From: Lichenostomus cassidix
Taxonomy: Eukaryota > Chordata > Aves > Passeriformes > Meliphagidae
Direction: 5' to 3'
Assembly: GCA_008360975.2 (NCBI GenBank)
Contig: CM039210.1
Location: 13,332,293-13,396,292 of the forward strand
Length of the DNA stretch: 64,000 nt
In this document: positions 42,973-54,196 of the stretch, piece after piece
How the letters are laid out: every line of letters begins with the position of its first letter
How positions within the stretch are numbered: position 1 is the stretch's first letter
Program-made: the position numbers and the translations under genes
The notes under the pieces: generated by a model
Seen by the model: only the letters and a program-made list of their open reading frames with translations
Databases searched by the model: none
What the model was told of the DNA's origin: nothing

Positions 42973-43213
42973 CTAGGTAACTCATCAATTTCTTTATATA
43001 CCTAACTCCCCTAAACCATTGCTCATGAGGGATTTGCTAGAGAAATTAGAGGCCAAAATTAAATTTAAAAAAGGACGGGCTGTAAAAGTCGTAATTCCTG
43101 AGTCTAAATTTGTTGAAGTTGCTTTGCTTTTTATACAGAAGAAGTGTGGTGAAATCCCTGCTGAAATTGAAAATGCTGTCAATCCAATAGTGTTGTTGCA
43201 AAACCATGAATAA
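42973..43213 (+). pseudogene. pro: ERV1-W protease, 3' half
   Basis: Resumes after ERVK-D. From 43023 it reads MRDLLEKL then a Lys-rich stretch, the place of the gammaretroviral GRDLL motif, followed by the start of pol. It ends in a stop at 43211-43213. Confidence 0.75.
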
Positions 43214-43280
43214 AAACTTTAGTAGTAGTCATGCTAAGGCTTGGAGGGATCAGTAGGCCTGAGTGTAAACACTGTTGTGT

Positions 43281-43680
43281 AGCGAAGTTGCCAGTAGCGA
43301 TCAAAAGGATCAATAGAGCATACTGATGAGGGTAGAAAGACTTGTCTAAGGAATGTAGCTATAGAACAGTTTGTTTATTTAAGTAATCTGCTAAGTGGAG
43401 TGTGTGACTTATCTAATAGGGTGTAGTAGATTAATGATGATAAAGAATGTTCAGTTAACGAAAAACAAAGTCACAATGTAATCATAAATCAGGTAGATGT
43501 GTCTAGAAATCAAATTCGTTAAGATGAAGCAATTTGGAAAGAAAACATATATATACTCAGTGATTTTGTAGCAGGTTTGGGCTCTGACTTTGGACATTAG
43601 TCCTCAGGTCCCCAGGGCCCTCAATAAAGCACCGCATAAAATAACTTCGGTTGTTTTGTGTTTCCTCGGTTCGGGCAACA
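43281..43680 (+). repeat. Solo LTR in ERV1-W pol
   Basis: About 400 bp with a TATATATA box near 43550 and CAATAAAGC near 43622, ending GGGCAACA. The pol text rejoins approximately across it (GTGT occurs on both sides), but the exact ends are uncertain. Confidence 0.6.
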
Positions 43681-44911
43681 GTGTGGGCCAGTGATGGTCC
43701 AGGAAGATCCAAAAAAGTGAACCCAGTGAGTATCGCACTTAAACCAGGAGCAACACAGGTGAGACAAAAACAATACCCTTTAAAACTAGAAAGCCGTAAG
43801 GGGCTAGCACCTATAATTGAAAATTTCCTTAAATTTGGGTTGTTGGTGGAATGTAAATCCAAGTACGACATGCCCATCCTGCCGGTAAAGAAAGCTGATG
43901 GCAAAAGTTATAGATTAGTGCAGGATTTAAAGGCAATTAACAAGATCACAAAAGACATACATTCAGTTGTATCGAACCCCTACACTCTTTTGACCACACT
44001 GACGAATGAACTAGGGTGGTTCACAGTTTTAGATCTCAAGGATGCCTTCTTCTGTATTCTAATCCACAAAGATAGTCAGGAACTCTGCCTTTAAGTAGGA
44101 AAACCCTGAAACAGGAAGGAAGACTCAACTCACCCAGACAGTCTTGGCCCAGGGATTCAAGAACAGCCTAACTATATTCGGCCACCAGCTGTCAAAGGAA
44201 CTAGAAGACTCGAAGAAACAAGAACCAGGGGGAGAAGTTCTTCAATATGTTGATGACATCCTAATCGCGGCCAAAACGTGAGATGACTGCATCCAACTCA
44301 CTGTAAGTCTTTTAAACTATCTGGAATCAGATGAGTATCGCATCTCTAAAGAAAAGGCACAAGTTGCCAAGGAAACAGTGGTTTACTTGGGGCTGGAAAT
44401 TTTCCGTGGCCATTGACAACTCAGCAAAGAACGTAAGGAGATCATCTGCTGCCTTCCACAGCCTGACACCGTGAGAGAGATGCAAGCCTTCCTTGGAATG
44501 GCAGGCTGGTGCTGACTCTGGGTCGCAAACTATGGATTACTAGTAAAACCTCTGTTTGGCACCCTTAAAGCATCTGAAAAGGGAACCATTATATGGACTG
44601 AGAGTGCAAGGGCTGAATTCAAACAACTGAAGCATTCCCTAATGTTAGCCCCAGCTTTGGGATGGCCAGACTTAACCAAACCTTTTGAACTTTTTACATA
44701 TGAGCAACAGAATGTTGCTCTGGGGGTACTGGCACAGCACCTTGAGGACCAACAAAGAGCTGTGGCCTATTTTTCAAAACAGCTAGATAATGTTAGTCAA
44801 GGGTGGCCTGGGTGTCTGAAAGCTGTGGCAGCCACTGTCCTCCTAATACAGGAGGCTCATAAATTCACCCTTGGGCGGCACATCATCATGTATGTACCTC
44901 ACGTAACGCAG
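43681..44911 (+). pseudogene. pol: ERV1-W reverse transcriptase
   Basis: Gammaretroviral style: 'YRLVQDLKAIN', 'FTVLDLKDAFFC', YVDD (about 44250), 'MQAFLGMAG', then the connection 'FELFTYEQQNVALGVL'. Frameshift near 44092, stops near 44281, 44415 and 44513. The connection frame 44642-44911 is open to the next insertion. Confidence 0.88.
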
Positions 44912-45462
44912 AGGGAGGTGGTGGAGTGGACTAGGCCTCTGCGTTTACTGAAAGTGTCTCTATGGCTTTTGAGAGATCACTTCCGCCAGCACTACCGTGG
45001 TGCTGTGCAGGAAGACCCTCTCACACCCGTGCTGGTGGAAGGCACAAACACACACTCACCCAGGGAACTGGATAGCTCATGCGTGACCAGAGACAAAGAA
45101 TCTAGAGCGCTCGATCACTTGGATATTCCAGAGGTTTATTCCAAAGGGCTCCAGGAGTGAAAGAGAAAGATAAACTCTAGGTTCTCCTAGATATAGAGAT
45201 ACAGGGCCAATAATCTGAGGGTACAGGGGTGGAGAGAAGGCGGGGGGATACAACAACCAATGGGGAGAGGGGAGGGGTGGAGTGAGGGGTCAGGTTACAG
45301 CCAATCACCATAGGAGGATTTACATAGTCTAGGGAGGGACCATCAAATTCTCAAAGGGGGGTAACTTAAACTTTAGAATCTTCCCACCATCGAGTTCCTG
45401 CTGTCCTGGGACAGCTCGGCTCCCCAGCTGTTCCCGAGGTGATCTCATCCACCACAACACCC
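44912..45462 (-). repeat. LTR in ERV1-W RT connection
   Basis: Flanked by ACGCAG (44906-44911 and 45463-45468). On minus it starts near TGTTGTGGTGG and carries GGAATAAACC (near 45135), so it is a reverse LTR. The outer few bases do not fit TG...CA exactly. Confidence 0.6.
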
Positions 45463-45468
45463 ACGCAG

Positions 45469-45751
45469 TGATATCCATACTGGAACAAAAGGGGGGACAC
45501 TGGCTATCCCCTAGCAGAATGCTTAACTACCAATCTGTATTATTGGAACAAGGTGATGTTCCCCTGAAAACAACTTCTGTTGTTAACCCTGCTATGTTTC
45601 TGTCCTCTACCTTGATTGATGATGTGCCTGAGCATGACTGTTTGCAGACAATCGAGGAGGTGTATTGCAGCAGACAAGACCTGAGAGATACCCCACTAGA
45701 AAATTCAGATTAAGAACTATTCACGGATGGCAGCAGTGATTTAGGAAAGAA
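45469..45751 (+). pseudogene. pol: ERV1-W pol: end of RT connection and RNase H start
   Basis: 'LSPSRMLNYQ' and 'EHDCLQTIEE' fit the gammaretroviral connection; TAA at 45711-45713, then 'LFTDGSS', the first RNase H Asp, before the next LTR. Confidence 0.8.
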
Positions 45752-46268
45752 AGACAAAACTTCACAACCTATATAATTTTAAGTTGTAAAGCCAGTATGT
45801 TTATTACAGCGCCAGGCACATGGGAGGTAGCCCTCCAAAGACACACACACTTTCAGTCCCATATAGCTTGGTATATATCTGGTTACATTGTTACACATTC
45901 ATGGAATTTCTCAATATGTTTATACATATGTATAACTTATCCCCACTTCCTATTATAATGAGTTCAAAAGTCATTTCTATATTCTTGCGCCTGCATAGTT
46001 CCATTTGGTAGGGGGCTCCGGGGGTCTTTTTTTGAAAAAGGACAGGAGATTTTCTGTTTTGCACGTACGTTCTGAATCTTTGCTCAAAGGCAAAAACAAC
46101 ATATTTGATTTTTTTGCCAGCGTGGCAGTTCCATGAGTATCATAGTCCTTGTTTGGCAAACACAGTGAATGTTAATCAAAGAATCCTCTATTTATTGAGT
46201 TTATCAGTCTTGTCTATCAAGTAGTCTCTACAAGTTATTTTTTAACTTCCGATTCTCTTATATCAGCA
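45752..46268 (-). repeat. Solo LTR in ERV1-W RNase H
   Basis: AT-rich; on minus CTGTAATAAAC (near 45798) looks like a polyA signal. The RNase H frame resumes at about 46274. Ends are approximate. Confidence 0.55.
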
Positions 46269-46736
46269 GCTTCATGAAAAAAGGTAAGAGGATGACAGGC
46301 TATGCAGTAACCACCATAGATAAAGTAATTGAGGCAAAAGCCTTGCCTTTAGACGTGTCATCACAGAAAGCCAAGTTGATTGTTCTCACGAGGGCCCTAG
46401 ACCTCAGTGAAGGAAAGAAAGTAAATATATGGACTGATTCGATATATGCATTTAGTGTTGTCCACGCCCATGGAGCCATCTGGAAAGAAAGAGAACTGTT
46501 GAATGATCAAGGTAATGCTATCAAACATGCTGAGCAGATACTTGCCCTCTTAGAGAGTATCAAGAAACCTACAGAAGTACCTATCATGCATTATATGGGC
46601 CACCAAAAAGGGAAAACCACTCCAGAACTAGGAAATCTCTTTGCTGATGAGATAGCAAGAAAGATTGCAGAAGGAGGCATTCTTGCAGTAATACCACAAA
46701 AAGAGATTGATCTGTCAAGGTTCACCCCAAAGTATG
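46269..46736 (+). pseudogene. pol: ERV1-W RNase H domain, 3' part
   Basis: Open frame with 'TGYAVTT', 'LTRALDL', WTDSIYAF (catalytic Asp), 'HYMGHQKG' (active-site His loop) and 'NLFADEIARK' (last Asp). It stops at LTR-H, so the downstream integrase is lost. Confidence 0.85.
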
Positions 46737-47441
46737 TGTTATGCATGGGAGACAGGAGTTTTATGAGTTTCTGCTGTTTGCTCAGGCTTCTAGCAACAGG
46801 CAGTAACTCTTATTAGGGTGGCTAGCACCCCAAGACCCGATCTTGTTTGCAAGGTCCTTTAATAATGGCCGATTAAGTCCAATATGATATAAATTTTCAT
46901 TTATTAGGCACAGAAATTGACAGACATAAAAACACAGGACAAACTACATACTTACACAGGAATAAAATGATTGCAAACTACGAGTAACTAAATTGCAATT
47001 ATGGAAAGGTACCTATTCTTATTAAGAGCTAGCAAGAATAATATAACTTAGGAACCAAATGTATCTACCAGCCGATTGGTGGTGAAATATACTTCGGAAT
47101 CCTTTCAAATAATTCCCAAGAAAGTAACCACAGAGTCTGCATCCAGACTCTGGGGAGAAGCTCCTTGCACATCTTCAGAGTATGTGTAGGAAACTTCTAC
47201 TTTTGGGATATTTTTCGTGAGGTTTTATAGTTGTAAAAGCGTGCCTTTTGGTCACGTATTCATTTCTTTGTTTCTCTTTTTACATCCTCTTTTCATACCA
47301 AAATATGAATTCAAGGTTAGAGGTCTCAGACTTTCAGGCACAACAAGATAACCTCCTGCTGGGCTTTTGACCCCACCGGAGTTATCTATGTTCCGCCATG
47401 AAACAGAAGGAGAGAGGGGAGGGGGAGGACATCTTGCCACA
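46737..47441 (-). repeat. LTR-H, reverse (probably a 3' LTR)
   Basis: TGTTATGCATGG...CTTGCCACA on plus, about 705 bp, same family as 8959-9700. On its right, CACAGGGGTGGAT (minus) looks like an ERVL-type polypurine tract. The same flank follows LTR-H at 63912, so internal sequence is attached rather than a target site. Confidence 0.75.
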
Positions 47442-47617
47442 ATCCACCCCTGTGACCAAAGGCACTAACTTTTACCTCATAGAGTGATAGTACAGGTATC
47501 TCTTGCTTCTATGCTATAAAAATACATTCATAATATGTGCATTATTATCAAGTATTTTGGTATACACTGTTTTCTTAAGTTGTATTATTTTTAATAAAAC
47601 TTTTGAATGTTATTGAT
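47442..47617 (-). other. 3' internal end of the LTR-H retrovirus
   Basis: The first 85 bases match 63913-64000 (TCCACCCCTGTGACC, AAAGGCACTA, TCTCTTGC, ATGCTATAAAA). No frame. It ends at the ATTGAT duplication of LTR-L. Confidence 0.6.
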
Positions 47618-48133
47618 TGTAGCAATGTGGGTTTTTAGGATTCCATGTGCTCCCTTTGTTTCCCTGCTTTGTATACTATTGGTTCATTTTGAAATATGCT
47701 CTGCTGTACCTGAAAACCTATTGGTGTGTTCCCCCCTGTCAATTCTCCCCCTCCATCTCCCGGGACTGGCTCCAGGGGAGAAAAATCCCGCCCCTTCTCT
47801 TCCCCTTATAAGCCCGTGTCTGCATCAGAGAGGGGTCTTCCATCTCTGAGCTGCTAGCATCTGCTACCTGCCCTGTCTCCCTTCCCCCTTCTCCTTCCCT
47901 GCACCCCTTTTCCCCATACCCCAAATAAACCTCCCTAGCAGAACAGAGATGGCATCCAGTTCGTTCTTTCGTCTCACTATGTTTCCTGCTAGAATTTCTG
48001 TGGTTGGGAGACTCACGCCAGCCCACGGGACCCCAGGGGCCGCCCGCTCCGGATCTGGTGGAATTACATGGACCAGGGACTTTGCCCCGAGCGGGAGCCA
48101 GCCTGTGCCATCCTCCCGGAGCCTGCAGTAACA
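47618..48133 (+). repeat. Solo LTR-L
   Basis: 516 bp, TGTAGCAATG...GCAGTAACA, perfect 6-bp duplication ATTGAT (47612-47617 and 48134-48139). TTATAAG (near 47806) and AATAAA (near 47925) are promoter and polyA candidates. Confidence 0.9.
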
Positions 48134-48139
48134 ATTGAT

Positions 48140-48434
48140 ATTGATAAGAAGCACCTGCTGTTGCTTCAGTTTATGGGTTTATGTAGTAGATTATGTAACA
48201 CAAAATATATATTTTAAAAGGAAAATTAGTAGCAACAACTAAGAGATTATAAGATATGGCCTTAATTTCGGAGTGTTTATGGTAATTGGAGACAATTCAA
48301 CAAGTTATTTATACTCGTGTTGATATTAGTCCATGTAGGTTAGATTGTTTTCTACCCCTTGAGTCTTAGGGTCATAGGAGGATGTAGATGCAAATCAGGA
48401 ACAAAGAAGAGTCTGTGGAGGCAGTTTTTTCCCC
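48140..48434. other. Unassigned AT-rich stretch
   Basis: No frame or repeat I can recognise. It probably continues the internal sequence left of LTR-L. Confidence 0.3.
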
Positions 48435-50079
48435 CAATCCCTCCTGCCTTTGAGGGACAGTGCAGGGAACAGGGTGTGGGGGGTTTTGGTCAGTTCATCA
48501 CTGAGATCTTCTTCCACTGCTCAGGAAGAGGAGTCCTTCTCTGCTGCACCATGGGGTCCCTCCCATGGGAGACAGTTCTCTGTGAACTTCTCCAGCATGG
48601 TTCCAATCTCGCGAGCAGTAGTCCTCCCAAAACTGCTGCAGTGTAGGTCACTCTTCTATGGGGTGCAGTCTTCCAAGGACAGGCTGCTGCAGCCTGGAAG
48701 CAGGGGCACCCTCCCTCCACCAGGTCTCCCACTGGAACACAGCCTCCTCCAGGCATCCTCCCGCTCTGGTGTGGCCACCTTCCCCACGGACTGCGAGTGG
48801 ATCTCTGCATCCCTCATGGACCCCCATGGGCTGCAGGGGGACAGCCTGCTTCACCATGGTCATCACCACGGCCTGCAGAAGAATCTTGGCTCCGGTGCCT
48901 GGAGCTCCTCCTCTCTCTCCTTCTCCACTGACCTTGGTGTCTCCATGTTGTTTCCTTCACATATTCTCACCTCCTCCTCTTCTCTGGCTAAGAAAAAGAA
49001 AACAACTGCCCCCACCTTTATTTTGATTTTCTTCTTAAATATGTTATCACAGAGGCATTACCAAAATCTCTAATTGGCCCAGCCTTGGCCAGCGGTATGT
49101 CCATCTTATGAGCCATCAGGGATTGGCTCTGCTGGACATGGTGAAAGCTTCTAGCACCTTCTCACAGAAGCCATCTCTGTGGGCCCCCCCCCACTACCAA
49201 AACCCAAGCCATTCAAAACCAACTGTCTTGGTTTGAAAGACAGGTGTCTGCTAAGAGAGGTAGAACCCTCCCTAAGGACAGAAAATGTGATTTCCCCTCC
49301 CTCCGAATTATTTTAATTTTGAAATCAAGGGCTTTCAGGCAAAGGTATGGGAAAAGGAATATCAGTTCTTTACTAGTATCTATAAACAAGCAATAACAAT
49401 AATAGCAACCACAAATAGAACCAGAAAACCAATAGCAGATGACTTTTTGAGCTGCTGAGCACTTTCCCGTGTGGTGTAATCATGGTTGCAAGCAGCAGGG
49501 GCGCTGTTGAGCTCCCAGTCGAGCAGGGCAGGTGTGATGACTCCCGAGCGGCTGCAGGTGGCGCTGTGGCGCAGGGTCAGGTCAGCTTCACGCAGCTGGT
49601 AGTGGCAGAGCAGCAAAAGCGGGGCTGCAGGGGCAAGGGGGCTGGCTCTCCCAGGCTAGCCAGCGAGGCAGCAAGGACTCCGCAGTCACAGCAGATGCCG
49701 CGGTCTCATGCAGCAAAAGCGGGGCGGGCGGCAGGGACAGCCGGACTCCCTGGCAGCTGCTACGAGAAACGCAGACGGGGAAACGTGCACTCCCAATGGG
49801 AAAGAGGTTAAATCAAAGCTCACCCAGCCACGAGGAGAAGACAGAGCACAGTTGGATCTCCTACGGTCACAGCCAGAAGCAAAGAGCAGTCTCTCCTCCG
49901 GGTGTCCGACGACGAGAGTGCAAGTCTCCAACGGCCGGCTCCTTCCTTCCCCTGCCCTGCCCAGCACACCCTTTTGTCTCTTACAAAAGAGTTGATGGCT
50001 CTAATCACCCAGCTATTTGTTGCTTAGTAACAGGGATGGAAAAAAATTCCAATGCCCCCCAACCTCCAACACCAACACA
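48435..50079 (-). repeat. LTR-M copy 1, truncated, holding LTR-K
   Basis: Collinear with 54197-55302 from its CCCTCC tract onward; the outer end (TGTCGTGG...) is missing. It ends CCAACACA at 50079 once LTR-K (49224-50071) is removed. Confidence 0.8.
49224..50071 (-). repeat. Solo LTR-K, copy 1
   Basis: 848 bp, TGTCTTGGTTTG...CCTCCAACA, 5-bp duplication CCAAC (49219-49223 and 50072-50076). GC-rich centre. Second copy at 57348. Confidence 0.9.
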
Positions 50080-50688
50080 GAAGGACAAAGAGAAAGGGGG
50101 TGTCAGTCTTCCCCCCTCCCTGCTTATCTCTCTGGCAGCAGAATTCTACTGAGAAAGGCAGCTAGCATGCTCTGACAGTGGCTGGAAACTTGGTCATGGC
50201 CAGAACCCGCGGAGGGACTTAACCATTCTGTCAGCCCGAGATGGCAGGAACACTCAAGGTAAGGTGGCTAGGCGGTGGGTACTCTGTAGTCTTCTCTCCT
50301 GGAGCAGGGGCCGATCTCAAGTTGGAGCAGGGATGCCCCACTCAGTGTGGTGGTGACAGAAAGGCACCTGTGGAATTCACCCCAAGGCAGCTCAAAACTG
50401 CTAACTGCAGTCTCTTCGAGAGAGGGGACAAAAACAAAAGAGAACCCAAAATGGAAAAGCTTCTGCCTGTGCTGCCTCGGCTCTATAGCAAGAAACTAAG
50501 AGCCAAACCAAGCAGCCAGAGAGAGAGAGAGCTCTGCCTAAGCAAAGACTGAGAGACCAGTGAGGCAAAAAAATCACGTGGCAAAAGAGAGAGCAAGCTT
50601 CCTGCCAGGGCAGACTTTAGAAGAGCCTGCGGTAGCCCCCCACCTCAGTTTCCCTGCTGCAGGGTCTTAAAGAGACAGTAACAATTTT
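50080..50688 (-). repeat. Probable LTR (unnamed), reverse
   Basis: Ends CAGTAACA at about 50688, so on minus it starts TGTTACTG. GC-rich with an AGAGAG tract, similar in style to LTR-K. The left end is uncertain. Confidence 0.4.
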
Positions 50689-51409
50689 TGGCACAGATAG
50701 ATATGGAATAGAGTAACATTTTGGGTTACCCCAAGACAAAACATTAGCCCAGTTACAGTTGTGGATACATTATACCTCTACATGCACACTATTTCGCTTT
50801 CCATATTTTGTTTCATTGTAATGCTTACTGAGCAGCTACTAGTCTTGTAACATCTGTTTTTTGAAGGGGGTATATTGGAAACTGAGTAAGTAAATTTCCT
50901 CTTTGTTGGTGAGAAAGGAGTGGTCAAACAGGTAACTCCAGTTAACTATTGAGAGACAGAATATGTGAATTCTAAAACTTAGAAAAACAAGATTCCCTTA
51001 ATCTTATCAAGATAAGAGGGAGAAAAATCCTTTTGAAGCCAGCACAGAAACCACTGAATCACCTCACAAAGAACTGCACATGCTCCAGAGAAAAAGGTGA
51101 CCGTCATCCTGGTGGGATCTTTGGGGTCTCCAAAGACCACTTGGAAATATGGAGCATGTGTGGTGCACATGCTAATGATATTAATGACTTTCGAGAAATT
51201 ATTTGCATAACCACGCCTATTCTGGGGAATGTGATGAATATTCATGAATTTTACATATAACACTGTGTCTTTGGAGGTACTGAGGTGTGTGTTTGGAGGA
51301 GTGAATCCCCCACACCTGGTGCACTGAATTAAAGCAAATACCCACTTCTCTGACTTTGTCTCTGAAGTGTCTCCAGCCTCGCTTGGAGTGAATAATTGGT
51401 TAGAGGTTG
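50689..51409 (+). repeat. Probable 3' UTR plus LTR of a plus-strand ERV
   Basis: A purine tract GAAGGGGGTATA (about 50866) precedes an LTR-like body with ATTAAA (near 51328) and a U5-like tail. No clean ends. Confidence 0.4.
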
Positions 51410-51712
51410 TGTTTCACATATCATGGTTATATTTCTCTCTGCCAGATGTGACTGTACAGATTCTCTCTCATGGGAAACTTTCCCTTCTCTCGTTAGGTAT
51501 GAGAAACCATAGATAAACACTATGGGAACAGAGAATGTTTTGGAATGGGTGTTGAGAAACCTCTGCCAATCACCCCAGGGGGTGGGTGACTGCTGGCCAA
51601 TCCAAATGTTTTTCTCTTCTGTATAAAAGTCAGATTTCATAAATAAAGCTGCTTCTTCTTCGCTCGGACACTGCTACTGTTGGCTGGGTTTCTTTCCATT
51701 ATCGGTTCAACA
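51410..51712 (+). repeat. LTR-P2, plus
   Basis: TGTTTCACAT...GGTTCAACA, with GTATAAAAG (near 51621) and CATAAATAAAGC (near 51638), a good TATA/polyA pair. No clear duplication. Confidence 0.65.
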
Positions 51713-51840
51713 GTGACAGCCAGATTCATGTTATTAGGTGGAGCTCCTAAATTTGTACAATTATAGCTTGTTTCATTAGCAATTGTCATTGAAATACATT
51801 CAGGCTTAAGTGTGGTTACAACCATTACCATAGTTACCAT
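51713..51840 (-). pseudogene. Possible env fragment
   Basis: The minus frame contains two adjacent sequons and cysteines (NETS, NCTN) after a Val/Met-rich start. It lies 3' of the minus-strand pol relic. An env origin is a guess from composition. Confidence 0.3.
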
Positions 51841-51934
51841 TACAGATAGAAAAAGTGAAGGTCTTCATCCAGTGCATTGGGCTTGGTGATGTATGTGCCC
51901 AGGTGGTTCATTCTGGCACTGATTCCTTCTGTGA

Positions 51935-52065
51935 GAAGAATCATAGAATCATAGAATATCCTAAATTGGAATGGACCCGCAAGGACCCTCGAAGTCCAAC
52001 TCCTGGCTCTGCACAGGACACCCCAAGAATCACACCATGTGCCTGAAAGCATTGTCCTGAAACCT
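51935..52065 (-). mobile_element. CR1 LINE 3' tail fragment
   Basis: It begins AAGAATCATAGAATCATAG, the reverse of the CR1 terminal repeat, then a body of CR1 3' UTR style (GGAATGGACC, AAGTCCAACTCCTG, ACACCCCAAGAATCACACC). The orientation is minus, and the 5' end is truncated as usual for CR1. Confidence 0.88.
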
Positions 52066-52579
52066 GAAAGCACTTCTTCAACTCACTAAGCAGTCCTTAA
52101 ATGGATAACTTGATCTTCAGTGGAGACATGCTGGCTTAATTCCCAGTATCATTTTCTGAAAAAGAGTATTGGTGGGGTTTCCCCAACAGGTTACCCCATT
52201 AAAAACGAGGGAATAACTACTGTGCACTAATTCTATGTTTTGTACCACTGTTGTCACTAGTTTTCCAAGTGGCCCACAAGGTTTAGTCAGAGTCATAGGC
52301 ACAGTTCCAATTTGTGCTAATTTTACTGTACCAGATTCTCCTGGTTGCAATGCTGTCAGATGTTCCCCTTTGATTGGAGGTGGAGCACCTCATTTGGGTT
52401 TTGCAAAGAATTCTTGTCTCCCAGGGCTCACAGTAGATCCATACTGATTATTTAGTTGCTGAAGTACTCTGGAAAGTCAAGCATTACACCCAGTTGTGTG
52501 TGGTTCAAGGCTCTTTTTCAATAGGCCATAAGCCCTTTCTATGATTCCATTTGACTGGGAATAGTATGGGGTGTGAAAT

Positions 52580-53366
52580 TGATGCCTAAAATGCTGGTAA
52601 AAATAAGAAGCAGACAGCACAGTATAGGGAAAAAGGTTATTACCTTGGTTTTAATAGGATCCCAGGTGCCTTCTCGTTGAAGGTGGAACCACACCGAAGA
52701 AGCACACCCCGTGTACAACGTGTATACAATTTTATGGACTTCACAAATTAGCATATCTATCTAAAATCCCCCAATAAGAAACCTAACAAATGAAGTGATT
52801 GTCCCCCTGTTCTAATTATCCCCCCCCCCCCCAAATGAGGCTATGTGGCTAGCACAGGTTTTTCCCATGAGAAATTTTCCTGTGTTTTATAAATAAAGAT
52901 AAAGTTTGGATGTTGTTGGAACAGTGTCCCAGAACTTGGGCAGTGCAGGCCTGGCCAATCAGGCCTGGGGGAAGGCTTCTGACTGACCAATCTGGGTGAC
53001 TTTTGAGAACTCTATATATGTGATGAAATCAAAACAATAAAGGTCATTCCTTCTTGCCACTGAGAACTGGTGCCTTCATTACTCTGCTAGCTGCTCAACA
53101 GCGACAAGGCTACAACTTAGTTTACAAAAACATGTTCCAGACAGGAGGCTCCGTTCAAGGTTGGTGCCTCATGTTCTGAGATACCAGGGATGTTTCGTCT
53201 TCTGCCGAGAACCCCGAAGTACCCTAATATCAGAGTGCAAGGGTTATAAACATGTAGGGCTAAGATACAGGGAGTGAAAAGTACAGGGAATGGGAAAGGG
53301 TATAAAATGTATAAAAAGGGTATAAAAAGAGTATAAAGAGAAAGGACAAAAAACCATCAGGCATCA
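52580..53366 (-). repeat. LTR-C copy 3, holding LTR-B
   Basis: TGATGCCT...AGGCATCA on plus, in the integrase relic. AAAT precedes it and AATA follows, probably an AAAT duplication with one A lost. Net length is about 518 bp. Confidence 0.85.
52844..53106 (+). repeat. Solo LTR-B, copy 3
   Basis: 263 bp, plus orientation (TGTGGCTAGC...CAGCGACA), perfect 6-bp duplication AGGCTA (52838-52843 and 53107-53112). ATATATG and CAATAAAGG promoter/polyA candidates. Confidence 0.93.
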
Positions 53367-53743
53367 AATAACCATTGAATTCCTTCCGGTTTGGCCCATT
53401 CTTGTACCTCCTTACAGAAGAAATGTCAGCCATTATTACTTTGGATAGTGTCAGGAGTAGCAGACTTGAGAACCAAGATGATAGTCCTAGTACTGTGCTA
53501 TGATCATCAGCCTTTCGGCATTTAGATGCCATGAGTAGGCCCAAGACTACTTCTACACCTGTGAGGATGTATCAGTATCCTGAAGAGGGTCTGAGTGGCT
53601 CAATGGAATCATTTTGCTACGTAGACTAAAAAGCTTTCCCTTTACTGTTTTGTAGGGGCGGTGCTTAGGCAGGATGATCTAATTGAAATTTTTATGTACA
53701 CTGAGGAAATTCTGTAAGAATAATTTCACAAGTTTTCCTGTTT

Positions 53744-54083
53744 TGTGTGGGGGTTCAGGGTAATGCTGCAGAATCAGACAGCTGCAGGGGCCTTTTATCT
53801 TCAGTTAACGTGAAACCTTGGGAGAGACAAACTGAGTTGCCTCTAGCAGGGGCCGAGACAAAGAGTAAGATAAGACTGTGTTTACCTTATGCATAGTAGT
53901 TAACGGGAGAGATTAGGTGAAGAGACTGTTATCTGTAGCCCTTAAGAAATGCAAAGCATATAACCCTAGAAACCTAAGTTTTTGTAACTGCTGAGCTACT
54001 AGTTGATAACAGTATAAAAAGACTTTGTACAATAAAGTCAGCTTTGCATGAACCAGGCTGAGTCTGTGTATCAATCACCGACA
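53744..54083 (+). repeat. Solo LTR-O
   Basis: 340 bp, TGTGTGGGGG...CACCGACA, 4-bp duplication GTTT (53740-53743 and 54084-54087), class I type. TATAAAAAG (near 54012) and CAATAAAG (near 54030). Confidence 0.85.
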
Positions 54084-54196
54084 GTTTAGGGGGCTACCTT
54101 TACTCCGTGCCGCAAAATAAAGTGCTTCCTTACCAGTGTGACCTAATTTCTGATGTAACCATTCTCCCAACTGATTCAATTCCTGATTTGAGGAGT

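Larger units (their letters stand above)
20704..42978 (-). mobile_element. ERVK-D: class II provirus with env, host of four insertions
   Basis: LTRs of about 395 bp net (20710-21370 and 36313-42972) are flanked by a perfect 6-bp duplication CTAGGT (20704-20709 and 42973-42978). On minus: primer site, gag, dUTPase-protease, pol, env, polypurine tract. Gag-pro-pol has the betaretroviral two-frameshift plan, while the primer site and the TM subunit look alpharetroviral. Nested inside: LTR-B, ERVL-4, element F and ERVL-5. The LTR copies differ at about 18 of 395 positions by eye. Confidence 0.92.
16166..46736 (+). mobile_element. ERV1-W: class I (gamma-like) provirus, heavily interrupted
   Basis: 5' LTR, primer site, gag with a myristoylation-type start, single zinc knuckle, an in-frame TGA, protease, RT with YVDD, and RNase H, in order on plus. 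The gag-TGA-pol single-frame layout and the sequence style are gammaretroviral. It is broken by LTR-X, LTR-C, the whole ERVK-D nest and at least three LTRs in pol. The right end is lost at LTR-H (46737). Integrase, env and a 3' LTR are not seen. Confidence 0.85.

Noticed and set aside
46274..46816. 180-residue frame that could pass for a host gene
   Set aside because: It is a retroviral RNase H domain continuing ERV1-W pol, and its last 26 residues come from LTR-H.
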